From Treponema bryantii (lineage in GTDB: Bacteria > Spirochaetota > Spirochaetia > Treponematales > Treponemataceae), in contig SUWN01000003.1 of NCBI GenBank assembly GCA_015061465.1, positions 1-64,000 on the forward strand: DNA of 64,000 bases, given 5' to 3'. Below the pieces are notes generated by a model, which made no database searches, was not told the origin of the DNA, and saw only the letters and a list, made by a program, of their open reading frames with translations. This document shows, piece by piece, positions 27,914 to 37,273 of this stretch (position 1 is the first letter of the stretch; each line of letters begins with the position of its first letter). A program made the translations under genes and the position numbers.

Positions 27914-28099
27914 ATGGCTGAGCCTTTTTATTTATACACACGTTGGCACAGTGGAAATTATTATGTACAGTTCAGACTGGAAGATGGATCTCTTTCCAAT
28001 CACAAAAGTACAGGAACTCCCAATTACAATGAAGCAAGAAAACTTGCTATGCAATGGTATTCTTCAGGTCAAATCCCTGAAAGAATAAATTCTAAATAG
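27914..28099 (+). pseudogene. N-terminal remnant of a tyrosine-recombinase/phage integrase
   Basis: MAEPFYLYTRWHSGNYYVQFRLEDGSLSNHKSTGTPNYNEARKLAMQWYSSGQIP* resembles integrase arm-binding N-termini; stops after about 61 aa; adjacent to a tRNA. Confidence 0.55.
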
Positions 28100-28234
28100 A
28101 CCAGGTCGCAAGGTTGCAAGAATGACAATTTTATAACAGTGACCTTCCTTGTCACTATTAACTAGTATAATATCTACAAAAATGTAGCTTTGTATGTTAT
28201 AATAGAAGAAATAATAATACGTGGAGTTTTCAGA

Positions 28235-28335
28235 ATGAGTGATATTTTTGACATAAAAGACATGACAGAAGAAGATATCAAGCTTCAGTTCATTACGCCT
28301 GCTTTGCTGCAAAGTGGGATGTCAAAAAGATTACT
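28235..28335 (+). pseudogene. hsdR: HsdR N-terminal segment, out of frame with main hsdR ORF
   Basis: MSDIFDIKDMTEEDIKLQFITPALLQSG then frame change; SD GGAG upstream; continuation VKKITMETSP is in another frame. Confidence 0.75.
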
Positions 28336-30735
28336 ATGGAAACTTCTCCTGCCAACAAGTTTACAGACGGTAAAGTTCACATCAAAGGTAATATTCCAAG
28401 CCGCGATAAAGGTAAACGTTGCGACTATGTTCTCTGGTATAACAAAGGAACCCCTTTAGCAATTGTAGAAGCAAAAGATAACAATAAATCTTCTTCTTAT
28501 GGAATGCAGCAGGCAATCACTTATGGAATTATGATGAATGTTCCATTTGTTTATACTTCTAATGGTGACAGTTTTTTTGAGCATGACTTTACAACTGGTC
28601 TTGAAAGAGAGCTTCCACTTTCTGAATTTCCAACAGCTGACGAACTTATGGCCCGCTGGCGTGGAGTAAATGCAGAAAAGATAGTAGAAGTTGAAAACCG
28701 CATGGAATATGCAATCGATGGTAATACTAAGTTTTATGATGTTCCTCTTTGTTTTGAAGAGAACCTTATGAACACACCTTTTTATTCTGGAGCAGATTGT
28801 TATCCACCTCGTTATTATCAGCGTAATGCTGTAAACAGAACTCTTGAAGCAATTGCAAAACAGCAGGCTCGTATTCTGATTGCAATGGCTACAGGAACTG
28901 GAAAAACTTATACAGCCTTTCAGATTGTCTGGCGTTTGATTGAATCAGGAACAAAAAAGAAAGTTCTTTATCTGGCAGACAGAAATAATCTTGTGGATCA
29001 GTCTATTCAGCAGGACTTTAAACCTCTTGAAAAAGTAATTCACAAAATCAATTTTCAAAAAGAAGATAAATCTAAAATCTCTGCTTATCAGGTTTATTTT
29101 GCGTTATATCAGCAGTTAGATTCTGCAAAGCATCATGATGAAGATGAAGAAGAAACAGAAGAAGAAATTGAACTCGAGGTTTCAAAATATAAAGAATTCT
29201 TCACTCCTGATTTCTTTGATTTGATTATTGTTGATGAGTGTCACCGCGGTTCTGCAAAGGCTGATTCTCGATGGCGTAAGATTCTTGAATATTTTACTGG
29301 TGCAACACAAATTGGTATGACCGCAACTCCAAAGGAAACAAAATATGTTTCGAATATTGATTATTTTGGAGAGCCTGTTTATTCATACAGTTTAAAACAG
29401 GGAATTGAAGACGGATTCCTTGCTCCGTTCAAAGTAATTAATGTTCATACAAATATAGATGACGGCTGGCGACCAAAAAAAGGTCAAAAAGATATTCACG
29501 GTAACGAAATTGAAGACCGTGAATATAATCTTTCCGATTATGATTACAACATCATTATTCAAGACAGAATTGATGAGGTTGCAGCGGAAATTACAAAGTA
29601 TTTGAAAGAAACAGACCGTATGTCTAAAACGATTGTATTCTGTCCTACCGAAGATGCAGCAGACAGAATGCGAGTTACACTGAACAATTTGAATACCGAC
29701 ATGGTCCTAAAAGATAACCAGGGAAATGTAAAGGAACAATATGTTGTTCGCATTACAGGAAGTGATAAATATGGAAAAGATAAACTTGATTATTTTATTT
29801 CTGTTTCACAGCCTTATCCTGTAATTGCAACGACTTCAAAACTGCTTTCTACCGGTAGTGACTGTAAAATGGTAAAACTTATAGTCATTGATGAACTTAT
29901 TAATTCAATGACTGAGTTTAAGCAGATTATCGGCCGTGGTACACGACTTCGCTATGATGATGGAAAAACTCATTTTACAATTATGGACTTCCGCAGAGTG
30001 AGTCGTTTATTTGCTGATCCTGACTGGGATGGTGAAATTGAACAAGATGAAGATTTTGATCCAAATCCAGAACCTAAAATTCCTCCTGAATCAAAAGAAC
30101 CATCTGATGATACAGATGACGGTGGTGATGGCCCTGTTATTGTAGATCCTCCTGTGCCAAATCCAAAACCAATTATTGGAAAAGGTCAAATCAAAGTAGA
30201 TGTTCTTCAGCGTTTAGTTTCGATTTATGATACAGACGGAAAACTATTGAAACAGGAATCTATTGAAGATTATACAAAAGAAAGTATTCTTGGAACTTAC
30301 CAGACATTGGAAAACTTTATTCAGACCTGGAACGGTGAACAGAAAAAAGAAATCATCCGCAATATGCTTAAAGAAAAAGGTATTGACCTTGAACTGATTA
30401 AGAAAGACCAGAACATGACTGATGTAGATGACTTTGATTTTATCTGTCATATAGCATTTAATCAAAAGCCACTGACTAGACGAGAGCGTGCTGAAAATGT
30501 AAAGAAAAGAGACATCTTTGGAAAATACGGTGAAGCAGCTCGCGAAATAATTAATGCGCTTTTGGATAAATATGCTGAACTTGGCATTTATGATATTGAA
30601 TCAACAGAGATTCTTAAACAGAATCCATTTACTAAATATGGAAAACCAGCTCGTATTGCTGCATTGTTTGGTGGAAGTGATAAATACCGCGCCGCACTGA
30701 AAGAACTTGAGAACGAATTGTATAAGGTGGCGTAA
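28336..30735 (+). CDS. hsdR: Type I restriction enzyme R subunit (main ORF; probably frameshifted at N terminus)
   Basis: Nuclease motif CDYVLWYNKGTPLAIVEAKDN; helicase ATGTGKTYTAFQI, VDECHRG, MTATP, IIGRGTRLR. Confidence 0.93.
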   Translation: METSPANKFTDGKVHIKGNIPSRDKGKRCDYVLWYNKGTPLAIVEAKDNNKSSSYGMQQAITYGIMMNVPFVYTSNGDSFFEHDFTTGLERELPLSEFPTADELMARWRGVNAEKIVEVENRMEYAIDGNTKFYDVPLCFEENLMNTPFYSGADCYPPRYYQRNAVNRTLEAIAKQQARILIAMATGTGKTYTAFQIVWRLIESGTKKKVLYLADRNNLVDQSIQQDFKPLEKVIHKINFQKEDKSKISAYQVYFALYQQLDSAKHHDEDEEETEEEIELEVSKYKEFFTPDFFDLIIVDECHRGSAKADSRWRKILEYFTGATQIGMTATPKETKYVSNIDYFGEPVYSYSLKQGIEDGFLAPFKVINVHTNIDDGWRPKKGQKDIHGNEIEDREYNLSDYDYNIIIQDRIDEVAAEITKYLKETDRMSKTIVFCPTEDAADRMRVTLNNLNTDMVLKDNQGNVKEQYVVRITGSDKYGKDKLDYFISVSQPYPVIATTSKLLSTGSDCKMVKLIVIDELINSMTEFKQIIGRGTRLRYDDGKTHFTIMDFRRVSRLFADPDWDGEIEQDEDFDPNPEPKIPPESKEPSDDTDDGGDGPVIVDPPVPNPKPIIGKGQIKVDVLQRLVSIYDTDGKLLKQESIEDYTKESILGTYQTLENFIQTWNGEQKKEIIRNMLKEKGIDLELIKKDQNMTDVDDFDFICHIAFNQKPLTRRERAENVKKRDIFGKYGEAAREIINALLDKYAELGIYDIESTEILKQNPFTKYGKPARIAALFGGSDKYRAALKELENELYKVA

Positions 30736-31530
30736 ATGGGAGCAAAAGAATTAAAAGCAGCGATTTTACAGGAAGCGGTGTCTGGAAAACTCGTACCGCA
30801 GATAGCCAGCGAAGGAAACGCGCGGGATTTGCTGGAAGAAATTAGGAAAGAAAAACTGTCACACGGATTGGATTTTGCTAACGCAAAATCTGGAAAGAAG
30901 AAATCCAAAAAAGAGACAGCGTTAGCTGGCTCGAATCCGTGTGACATTACAGAAGATGAAATTCCCTTTGATATTCCAGAAAGCTGGTGTTGGTGTAGAT
31001 TGGGAGAGGTTTTTCAGCATAATACAGGAAAAACACAGAATTCCTCTGTTGTAACAAAAAACGGAACTCTAAGAAAATTTATAACGACATCGAATCTTTA
31101 TTGGAATGAATTTGATTTTTCAAAAGTAAAAGAAATGCTGTTTTCAGATTCGGAATTAGAACGTTGTACAGTTACAAAAGGTGATTTACTCGTTTGTGAA
31201 GGTGGAGATTATGGTCGTTCTGCTATTTGGAAATATGACTATGATGTATGTTTTCAAAATCATATTCACAGGCTTCGTCCTTTTAAGAAAGAAACACTGT
31301 GTATAGAGTTTTATTATTATGTTTTATTTATTTTCAAGAATAAAGGTTTTATTCAAGGCAAAGGAGTTGGTATAAAAAGTCTTTCAACTGAAACCCTACA
31401 TCAAGTTTTAATTCCTCTTCCTCCCCTTGCCGAACAAAAACGCATTGTCGCTGCTCTGGAAAAGTTCATGCCACTGTTTGAGCAATATGAGCAGAAGGAA
31501 AAGGAACTGGCAAATCTTTTGCTGAGGTAG
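30736..31530 (+). CDS. hsdS: Type I restriction specificity subunit, half-length (single TRD)
   Basis: ILQEAVSGKLVPQIASEGNARDLLEEI…ENP-type TRD…LIPLPPLAEQKRIVAALEKF; 264 aa. Confidence 0.88.
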   Translation: MGAKELKAAILQEAVSGKLVPQIASEGNARDLLEEIRKEKLSHGLDFANAKSGKKKSKKETALAGSNPCDITEDEIPFDIPESWCWCRLGEVFQHNTGKTQNSSVVTKNGTLRKFITTSNLYWNEFDFSKVKEMLFSDSELERCTVTKGDLLVCEGGDYGRSAIWKYDYDVCFQNHIHRLRPFKKETLCIEFYYYVLFIFKNKGFIQGKGVGIKSLSTETLHQVLIPLPPLAEQKRIVAALEKFMPLFEQYEQKEKELANLLLR

Positions 31531-31536
31531 GAATCT

Positions 31537-32547
31537 ATGCAGAATGAACTTGTAAAACAAATATCATACATTTTCTACACAAGCGCGGAGGAAGATGTAA
31601 AAATCAACGCGCTGGTAAAGGACGAATCAATATGGCTTACGCAAAAAGCCATGGCAGAGCTTTTTGATTGCTCTGCTGATAATATCAGTCTGCATCTAAA
31701 AAATATATATGAGACTGGCGAATTGGAAAAAAATCGAACCGCCGAGGAAATCTCGGCAGTTCAAAAGGAAGGAAATCGCTCCGTAAAACGAAATCTCACA
31801 TTCTATAATCTTGATGCAATCATTTCGGTTGGTTACAGAGTAAATTCTGCAAAGGCAACAAAATTCCGCATCTGGGCGACAAATGTTCTGAAGGAATACA
31901 TAAAAAAAGGCTTTGTTCTTGACGAAGACCGACTGAAGCAGGGCGAAAATGTTTTCGGAAAAGATTACTTTCGTGAGTTGCTGGAAAAAGTCCGCTCAAT
32001 TCGTGCAAGTGAACGTAGAATCTGGCAGCAAATAACGGATATTTTTGCAGAATGTTCAGTTGATTATGACAAAAACTCAGAAATTACGAAGCAATTCTAT
32101 GCAACTGTTCAAAATAAATTTCATTTTGCCATAACAGGGCAGACAGCGGCAGAAATCGTCTATGACAGGGCTGACCACAAAAAAGACCACATGGGTCTGA
32201 CAACGTGGAAAAATTCTCCTGACGGCAGAGTTTTAAAAAGCGACGTAAATATCGCGAAAAACTACCTTTCAGAAAAACAGATTAGGCAATTGGAGCGGGC
32301 TGTCAGCGGCTATTTTGATTACATAGAAGATTTGATTGAGCGGGAAATTCCCTTCGATATGAAAAGTTTTGCATCAAGTGTAAACGAATTTTTGGAATTC
32401 AGGAAATACGATATTCTTGATGGTAAGGGAAGGATTTCAAGAACACAGGCAGATGAAAAAGCCTTTGGAGAATACAAAATTTTTAATAGAACCCAAAAAA
32501 TCACTTCTGATTTTGATAAAATGATAAAGCAATTGGAGACAAAATAA
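31537..32547 (+). CDS. RhuM-family protein
   Basis: ESIWLTQKAMAELFDCSADNISLHLKNIYETGEL…VKRNLTFYNLDAIISVGYRVNSAKATKFRIWATNVLKEYIKKGFVLDEDRL. Confidence 0.9.
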   Translation: MQNELVKQISYIFYTSAEEDVKINALVKDESIWLTQKAMAELFDCSADNISLHLKNIYETGELEKNRTAEEISAVQKEGNRSVKRNLTFYNLDAIISVGYRVNSAKATKFRIWATNVLKEYIKKGFVLDEDRLKQGENVFGKDYFRELLEKVRSIRASERRIWQQITDIFAECSVDYDKNSEITKQFYATVQNKFHFAITGQTAAEIVYDRADHKKDHMGLTTWKNSPDGRVLKSDVNIAKNYLSEKQIRQLERAVSGYFDYIEDLIEREIPFDMKSFASSVNEFLEFRKYDILDGKGRISRTQADEKAFGEYKIFNRTQKITSDFDKMIKQLETK

Positions 32548-32548
32548 C

Positions 32549-34051
32549 ATGAGCAACTTAAGTAGTTTTGTAAAACGCATTCGCGATGTAATGCGCAATG
32601 ATGCCGGTATTAACGGTGATGCACAGAGAATTGAACAGATAGCCTGGATGCTTTTCTTAAAAGTATATGACGCTAAAGAAGAAGACTGGGAATTTGAAGA
32701 TGAAAAATATGAATCAATAATCCCGGAAGAACTTCGCTGGCGTATCTGGGCTCATACTGAAAATCAAGGTGATGGACTTACCGGCGACAAGCTCTTAAAC
32801 TTTGTAAATAATAAGCTTTTCCCAACCTTAAAAAATCTTGAAATCTCTCCTGATACTCCAATCCGCCAGAGCATTGTGCGTACAACTTTTGAAGATGCAA
32901 ACAACTACATGAAAGACGGTGTTCTTCTCCGCCAGATTGCAAATATAATAGATGAACTTGATTTTGGAAGCTACGAAGAAACACATGCCTTTGGAGAAAT
33001 CTACGAAACAATTCTTAAAGAGCTTCAGAGTGCAGGTAGTGCCGGTGAATTCTATACACCACGTGCCGTTACTCAGTTTATGGCAAAAATGATTAAGCCT
33101 CAGATTGGCGAAACAATGGCAGACTTTGCCTGTGGTACTGGAGGATTCCTTTCCAGCTGGATAAAAGAACTTGAAGAAGTAAAAGACGCTAAAGGCAGCA
33201 TTTCAAACGAAGAATCAGAAAAAATCTATAACTCAATTTATGCAGTAGAGAAAAAGCAGTTCCCTTACATGCTTTGTGTCACAAATATGCTTTTACATGG
33301 TCTGGATAGCCCAAAAGTTTATCACGGAAACTCTCTCATTTATAAACTTTTGGACTATACTCAGAAAGATGCCTTTGATGTAATTCTTATGAATCCACCA
33401 TACGGCGGAAGCGAAAAAGACGACATTAAACAGAACTTTCCGGCCGATTTGCGTTCGAGCGAAACTGCCGATTTGTTTATGGCAGTTATCATGTACCGCC
33501 TTAAGAAAGAAGGTCGTGCAGCTGTAATTGTTCCAGATGGATTTTTATTTGGAAACGATAATGCAAAGAATAATCTTAAGAAAAAGCTTCTTACAGATTT
33601 TAATCTTCACACAATAATTCGTTTACCAGGAAGTGTATTCAGCCCGTACACAAGCATTACAACAAACATTCTTTTCTTTAATAATGAAGAACCAACAGGA
33701 AAGACATGGTTCTACCGTGTAGACATACCAAGCGACCGTAAACACTTTAGCAAAACAAAGCCGATGGAACTAAAGCACTTTGACGACTGCATTGCCTGGT
33801 GGAATAACCGCAAGGAAATTACAGACGCAGAAGGAAATCCAAAAGCAAAATACTACACCGCACAGGAACTTATTGATTCAAATTACAATTTTGATGTATG
33901 CGGCTATCCTCACGAAGAAGAAGAAATCTTGAGCGTTGCAGAAACAATTCAGAATTACGAAGAAAAGCGTACAAAGCTTAATGCCGATATAGACAATATT
34001 CTTGCACAGATTACTGAACTTCATCAGAAAGCTCAGAAAGGGGAATTGTAG
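32549..34051 (+). CDS. hsdM: Type I DNA methyltransferase M subunit
   Basis: SAGEFYTPRAVTQFM, DFACGTGGFLSSW, ILMNPPYGG. Confidence 0.95.
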   Translation: MSNLSSFVKRIRDVMRNDAGINGDAQRIEQIAWMLFLKVYDAKEEDWEFEDEKYESIIPEELRWRIWAHTENQGDGLTGDKLLNFVNNKLFPTLKNLEISPDTPIRQSIVRTTFEDANNYMKDGVLLRQIANIIDELDFGSYEETHAFGEIYETILKELQSAGSAGEFYTPRAVTQFMAKMIKPQIGETMADFACGTGGFLSSWIKELEEVKDAKGSISNEESEKIYNSIYAVEKKQFPYMLCVTNMLLHGLDSPKVYHGNSLIYKLLDYTQKDAFDVILMNPPYGGSEKDDIKQNFPADLRSSETADLFMAVIMYRLKKEGRAAVIVPDGFLFGNDNAKNNLKKKLLTDFNLHTIIRLPGSVFSPYTSITTNILFFNNEEPTGKTWFYRVDIPSDRKHFSKTKPMELKHFDDCIAWWNNRKEITDAEGNPKAKYYTAQELIDSNYNFDVCGYPHEEEEILSVAETIQNYEEKRTKLNADIDNILAQITELHQKAQKGEL

Positions 34052-34060
34052 GAGAAAATT

Positions 34061-34930
34061 ATGGAAAAAACAGTAAAAGAAACAATTCATGCACAGGGAA
34101 TAGAAATTGGCATTTACACAACAGATTTTGAAAATGAGTTTATTTCTCTTACAGATATTGCAAAATATCGTAATGAAGATGACCCACGTTTTGTAATTCA
34201 AAACTGGATGCGAAATCGTAATACAATAGAATTTCTTGGGGTTTGGGAAACTTTACATAATCCAAGTTTTAACCGTGTGCAATTCGACACGGTTAAAAAT
34301 GAAGCTGGTGCAAACCGTTTTGTTATGACTCCAACTAAATGGATTGAACAGACAAATGCAATAGGTATTGTCTCAAAAGCAGGCCGTTATGGAGGGGGAA
34401 CTTTTGCACATACAGATATAGCAATGTCATTTGCAACCTGGCTTTCTCCTGAATTCCAGCTTTATATAATGAAAGATTATCGAAGATTAAAATCTGATGA
34501 AAATTCTCGTCTTTCATTAAACTGGAATCTTAACCGGGAACTTTCTAAACTCAATTACAAAATCCACACAGATGCCATTAAAGAAAATCTCATAATCCCG
34601 GAACTTACACCTGCCCAAAAATCTTTCGTTTATGCCGACGAAGCTGATTTGCTGAACGTGGCGTTATTTGGAATGACTGCAAAAGAATGGCGAAAGGGCA
34701 ATCCCGGCAAAAAAGGAAACATCCGCGATTATACAGACTTACATCATCTTCTAGTCCTTGCCAATCTTGAAAGTTATAACGCTATTCTTATAGAACAAAA
34801 TATCGGGCAGCCTCAACGTTTGGAAATGTTACGGGAAACGGCTCTTAAACAACTTAGAACAATTCAAGCCCTTGATTTTTCATCCTCAAAAATTCTGACC
34901 ATTTCCGATAAAGCAGAGGAAGCAAAATGA
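34061..34930 (+). CDS. KilA-N domain protein
   Basis: FISLTDIAKYRNEDDPRFVIQNWMRNRNTIEFLGVWE…GGTFAHTDIAMSFATWLSPEFQLYIMKDYRRLK. Confidence 0.88.
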   Translation: MEKTVKETIHAQGIEIGIYTTDFENEFISLTDIAKYRNEDDPRFVIQNWMRNRNTIEFLGVWETLHNPSFNRVQFDTVKNEAGANRFVMTPTKWIEQTNAIGIVSKAGRYGGGTFAHTDIAMSFATWLSPEFQLYIMKDYRRLKSDENSRLSLNWNLNRELSKLNYKIHTDAIKENLIIPELTPAQKSFVYADEADLLNVALFGMTAKEWRKGNPGKKGNIRDYTDLHHLLVLANLESYNAILIEQNIGQPQRLEMLRETALKQLRTIQALDFSSSKILTISDKAEEAK

Positions 34931-36483
34931 CCGCAAAGGATTTGAAAAACGCACTTTTACAGGAAGCGGTGCAAGGTAAATTAGTTCCTCAAATAGCAAG
35001 CGAAGGGAATGCAAGAGATTTACTGGAAGAAATACGAAAAGAAAGAGGGGAAAGCCTTCCCCTCGCTCCAGTTCGCAAGCGATCTTCCGCTACCCCTTCT
35101 GCGGGCTCAAACGCCGCCCGCAACGCCCGCTTTGCTCCAATTACAGAAGATGAAATACCGTTTGATATTCCAGAAAACTGGTGCTGGTGTAGATTAGGAG
35201 AAATTTGTAATGAAATTAAAAGAGGAAAATCACCAAAATACGCTGATAAAAGTAATTTCTTAGCATTTGCTCAAAAATGTAATGTCAAAACCGGCGGAAT
35301 TGATTTAAGTCTTGCGTTGTATCTTGATGAAAACTCAATTGGAAGATATTCAGAAGCAGATAATCTTATTCAAGACGATATAGTTATCAATTCAACAGGT
35401 GGTGGAACTATGGGGCGTGTCGGATTGTACGAAACAAAAGTTCCTGCTGGAATAAAGGGAGTTTATCCAGATAGCCATGTTACTGTTATTCGTTCCATTG
35501 GCAACATCAATCAACATTATCTTTATTACGTTCTAAAATTAAACCAACCTGTATTGGAAAAGAATGGAACTGGTTCTACAAATCAGACTGAACTAAAACC
35601 AGCAGTTCTTGCTGATTTTGTTATTCCTCTTCCTCCCCTTTCTGAACAAAAACGCATAGTTGCTGCACTTGAAAAGTTCATTCCGCTCATAGAAGAATAC
35701 GGCAAAAAAGAAACAGAACTCAAAGCCCTTAATGAACAAATCGGCACACTCACAAAAAAAGCAATCCTGCAGGAAGCCGTTCAGGGAAAAATTGTTCCAC
35801 AAATTGTCGCTGAAGGAAACGCAAAAGATTTACTGGAAGAAATAAAGAAAGAAAAAGCAAAAGTCGCTGGCAAAGCCAGCTCAACGAGTTTTGCAAGCAA
35901 AACTCGCTCAAAAGAATTTCCGCCCATCACAGACGATGAAATTCCTTTTGATATTCCAGAGAATTGGTGTTGGTGTAGATTGGGAGAAATTGTTAATTAT
36001 AAAATGGGAAAAACACCTCCTAGAGCTGAATCAGAATGGTGGGGAACCAAAGAAGATACACCATGGATTTCAATTGCAGATATGGTTGCTGATGGTCATA
36101 TAAATAAAACAAAAGAGTTTATGTCAAAGAAAGCTATCAAGGAAGTTTTTAATAATGCTGTTTCCAAAGCAGGAACTCTAATAATGAGTTTTAAACTAAC
36201 AGTTGGAAGAGTTTCTATTCTGGATATTGATGCTACCCACAATGAGGCAATTATTTCAATTTATCCTTATATTGATAATGATAACATCACAAGAAATTAT
36301 TTATTTAAATTACTACCTTTATTATCACAAAATGGAGATGCTAAAGATGCTATTAAAGGAAGAACATTAAATTCGACAAGTTTATCTAATATGATTATAC
36401 CATTACCACCACTTGCTGAACAAAAACGTATAGTGGCTGCAATTGAAAAAATGCTTCCATTGTGCGAAAAGCTTGGAGAATAA
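34927..36483 (+). CDS. hsdS: Type I restriction specificity subunit (two TRDs)
   Basis: Two TRD/conserved-repeat units each ending LPPL(S/A)EQKRIVAA; 518 aa. Confidence 0.92.
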   Translation: MTAKDLKNALLQEAVQGKLVPQIASEGNARDLLEEIRKERGESLPLAPVRKRSSATPSAGSNAARNARFAPITEDEIPFDIPENWCWCRLGEICNEIKRGKSPKYADKSNFLAFAQKCNVKTGGIDLSLALYLDENSIGRYSEADNLIQDDIVINSTGGGTMGRVGLYETKVPAGIKGVYPDSHVTVIRSIGNINQHYLYYVLKLNQPVLEKNGTGSTNQTELKPAVLADFVIPLPPLSEQKRIVAALEKFIPLIEEYGKKETELKALNEQIGTLTKKAILQEAVQGKIVPQIVAEGNAKDLLEEIKKEKAKVAGKASSTSFASKTRSKEFPPITDDEIPFDIPENWCWCRLGEIVNYKMGKTPPRAESEWWGTKEDTPWISIADMVADGHINKTKEFMSKKAIKEVFNNAVSKAGTLIMSFKLTVGRVSILDIDATHNEAIISIYPYIDNDNITRNYLFKLLPLLSQNGDAKDAIKGRTLNSTSLSNMIIPLPPLAEQKRIVAAIEKMLPLCEKLGE

Positions 36484-36486
36484 ATT

Positions 36487-37272
36487 ATGGATACAGAACA
36501 ATGTACTGAAATTACAAATAATTCAACACCTTTACGACAAGGAGATATTCTATATTTTTATGAAAACCAAGATGATGAAAAATATGGAATTGTTGTGACA
36601 GGAGATTGCGATATTGCTAGGAAAAAATGTCGAAGAATTATTTCCTATTGTACTATTACAACTGCAAAATTTTATCTTGCTACAGAAGTAATGTATGATG
36701 AATTTTTATCAAAGGAAATCAATAAGCTTGAAGAATCAGTGCTAAAAAATGTTTATAGAAAATTAAACGCTGAAAAATCGGAGACCTTTCTTTCAACATT
36801 ACTCAGTCTGGAATTAGATTACTTAATCAATTTATTAAAAGATAAAGATCTAATAACAAAAATAGAATTCCTAAAGTCAATCAAGGGTAAATCTGTATAT
36901 TCTATGGCAGATTGTATTAATATATATAAAATGAATACTAATAAAAATACTGTTACTGATGAAGAAATAAAGAAAATTAAAGGCAAATTTTTATCGAAAT
37001 TAGGTTCATTACCTGGCGATAAATATTATATTAGCGAAATACCAAATCAAAATGATAATTACGGTTATATAGTTCACTTAAGATTTATAAATACGATATC
37101 ACAAGATGATATTGCAAATCAAAATGGTTTATATCGTATCGGACATTTAGATGCACCGTATCTATATAAATTGACTCAAAAATTAGGTGCCGTTTTTTCA
37201 GATATTGGTGAACCTGAAGAATTTGAAAAGAACAGGACTGAAATAAATAATATTCTTATTAAGGAGTTATGA
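36487..37272 (+). CDS. uncharacterised protein with 'GIVVTGDCDIARKK' motif
   Basis: ATG 4 nt after hsdS stop; RQGDILYFYENQDDEKYGIVVTGDCDIARKKCRRIISYC; no family confidently recognised. Confidence 0.75.
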   Translation: MDTEQCTEITNNSTPLRQGDILYFYENQDDEKYGIVVTGDCDIARKKCRRIISYCTITTAKFYLATEVMYDEFLSKEINKLEESVLKNVYRKLNAEKSETFLSTLLSLELDYLINLLKDKDLITKIEFLKSIKGKSVYSMADCINIYKMNTNKNTVTDEEIKKIKGKFLSKLGSLPGDKYYISEIPNQNDNYGYIVHLRFINTISQDDIANQNGLYRIGHLDAPYLYKLTQKLGAVFSDIGEPEEFEKNRTEINNILIKEL

Positions 37273-37273
37273 G

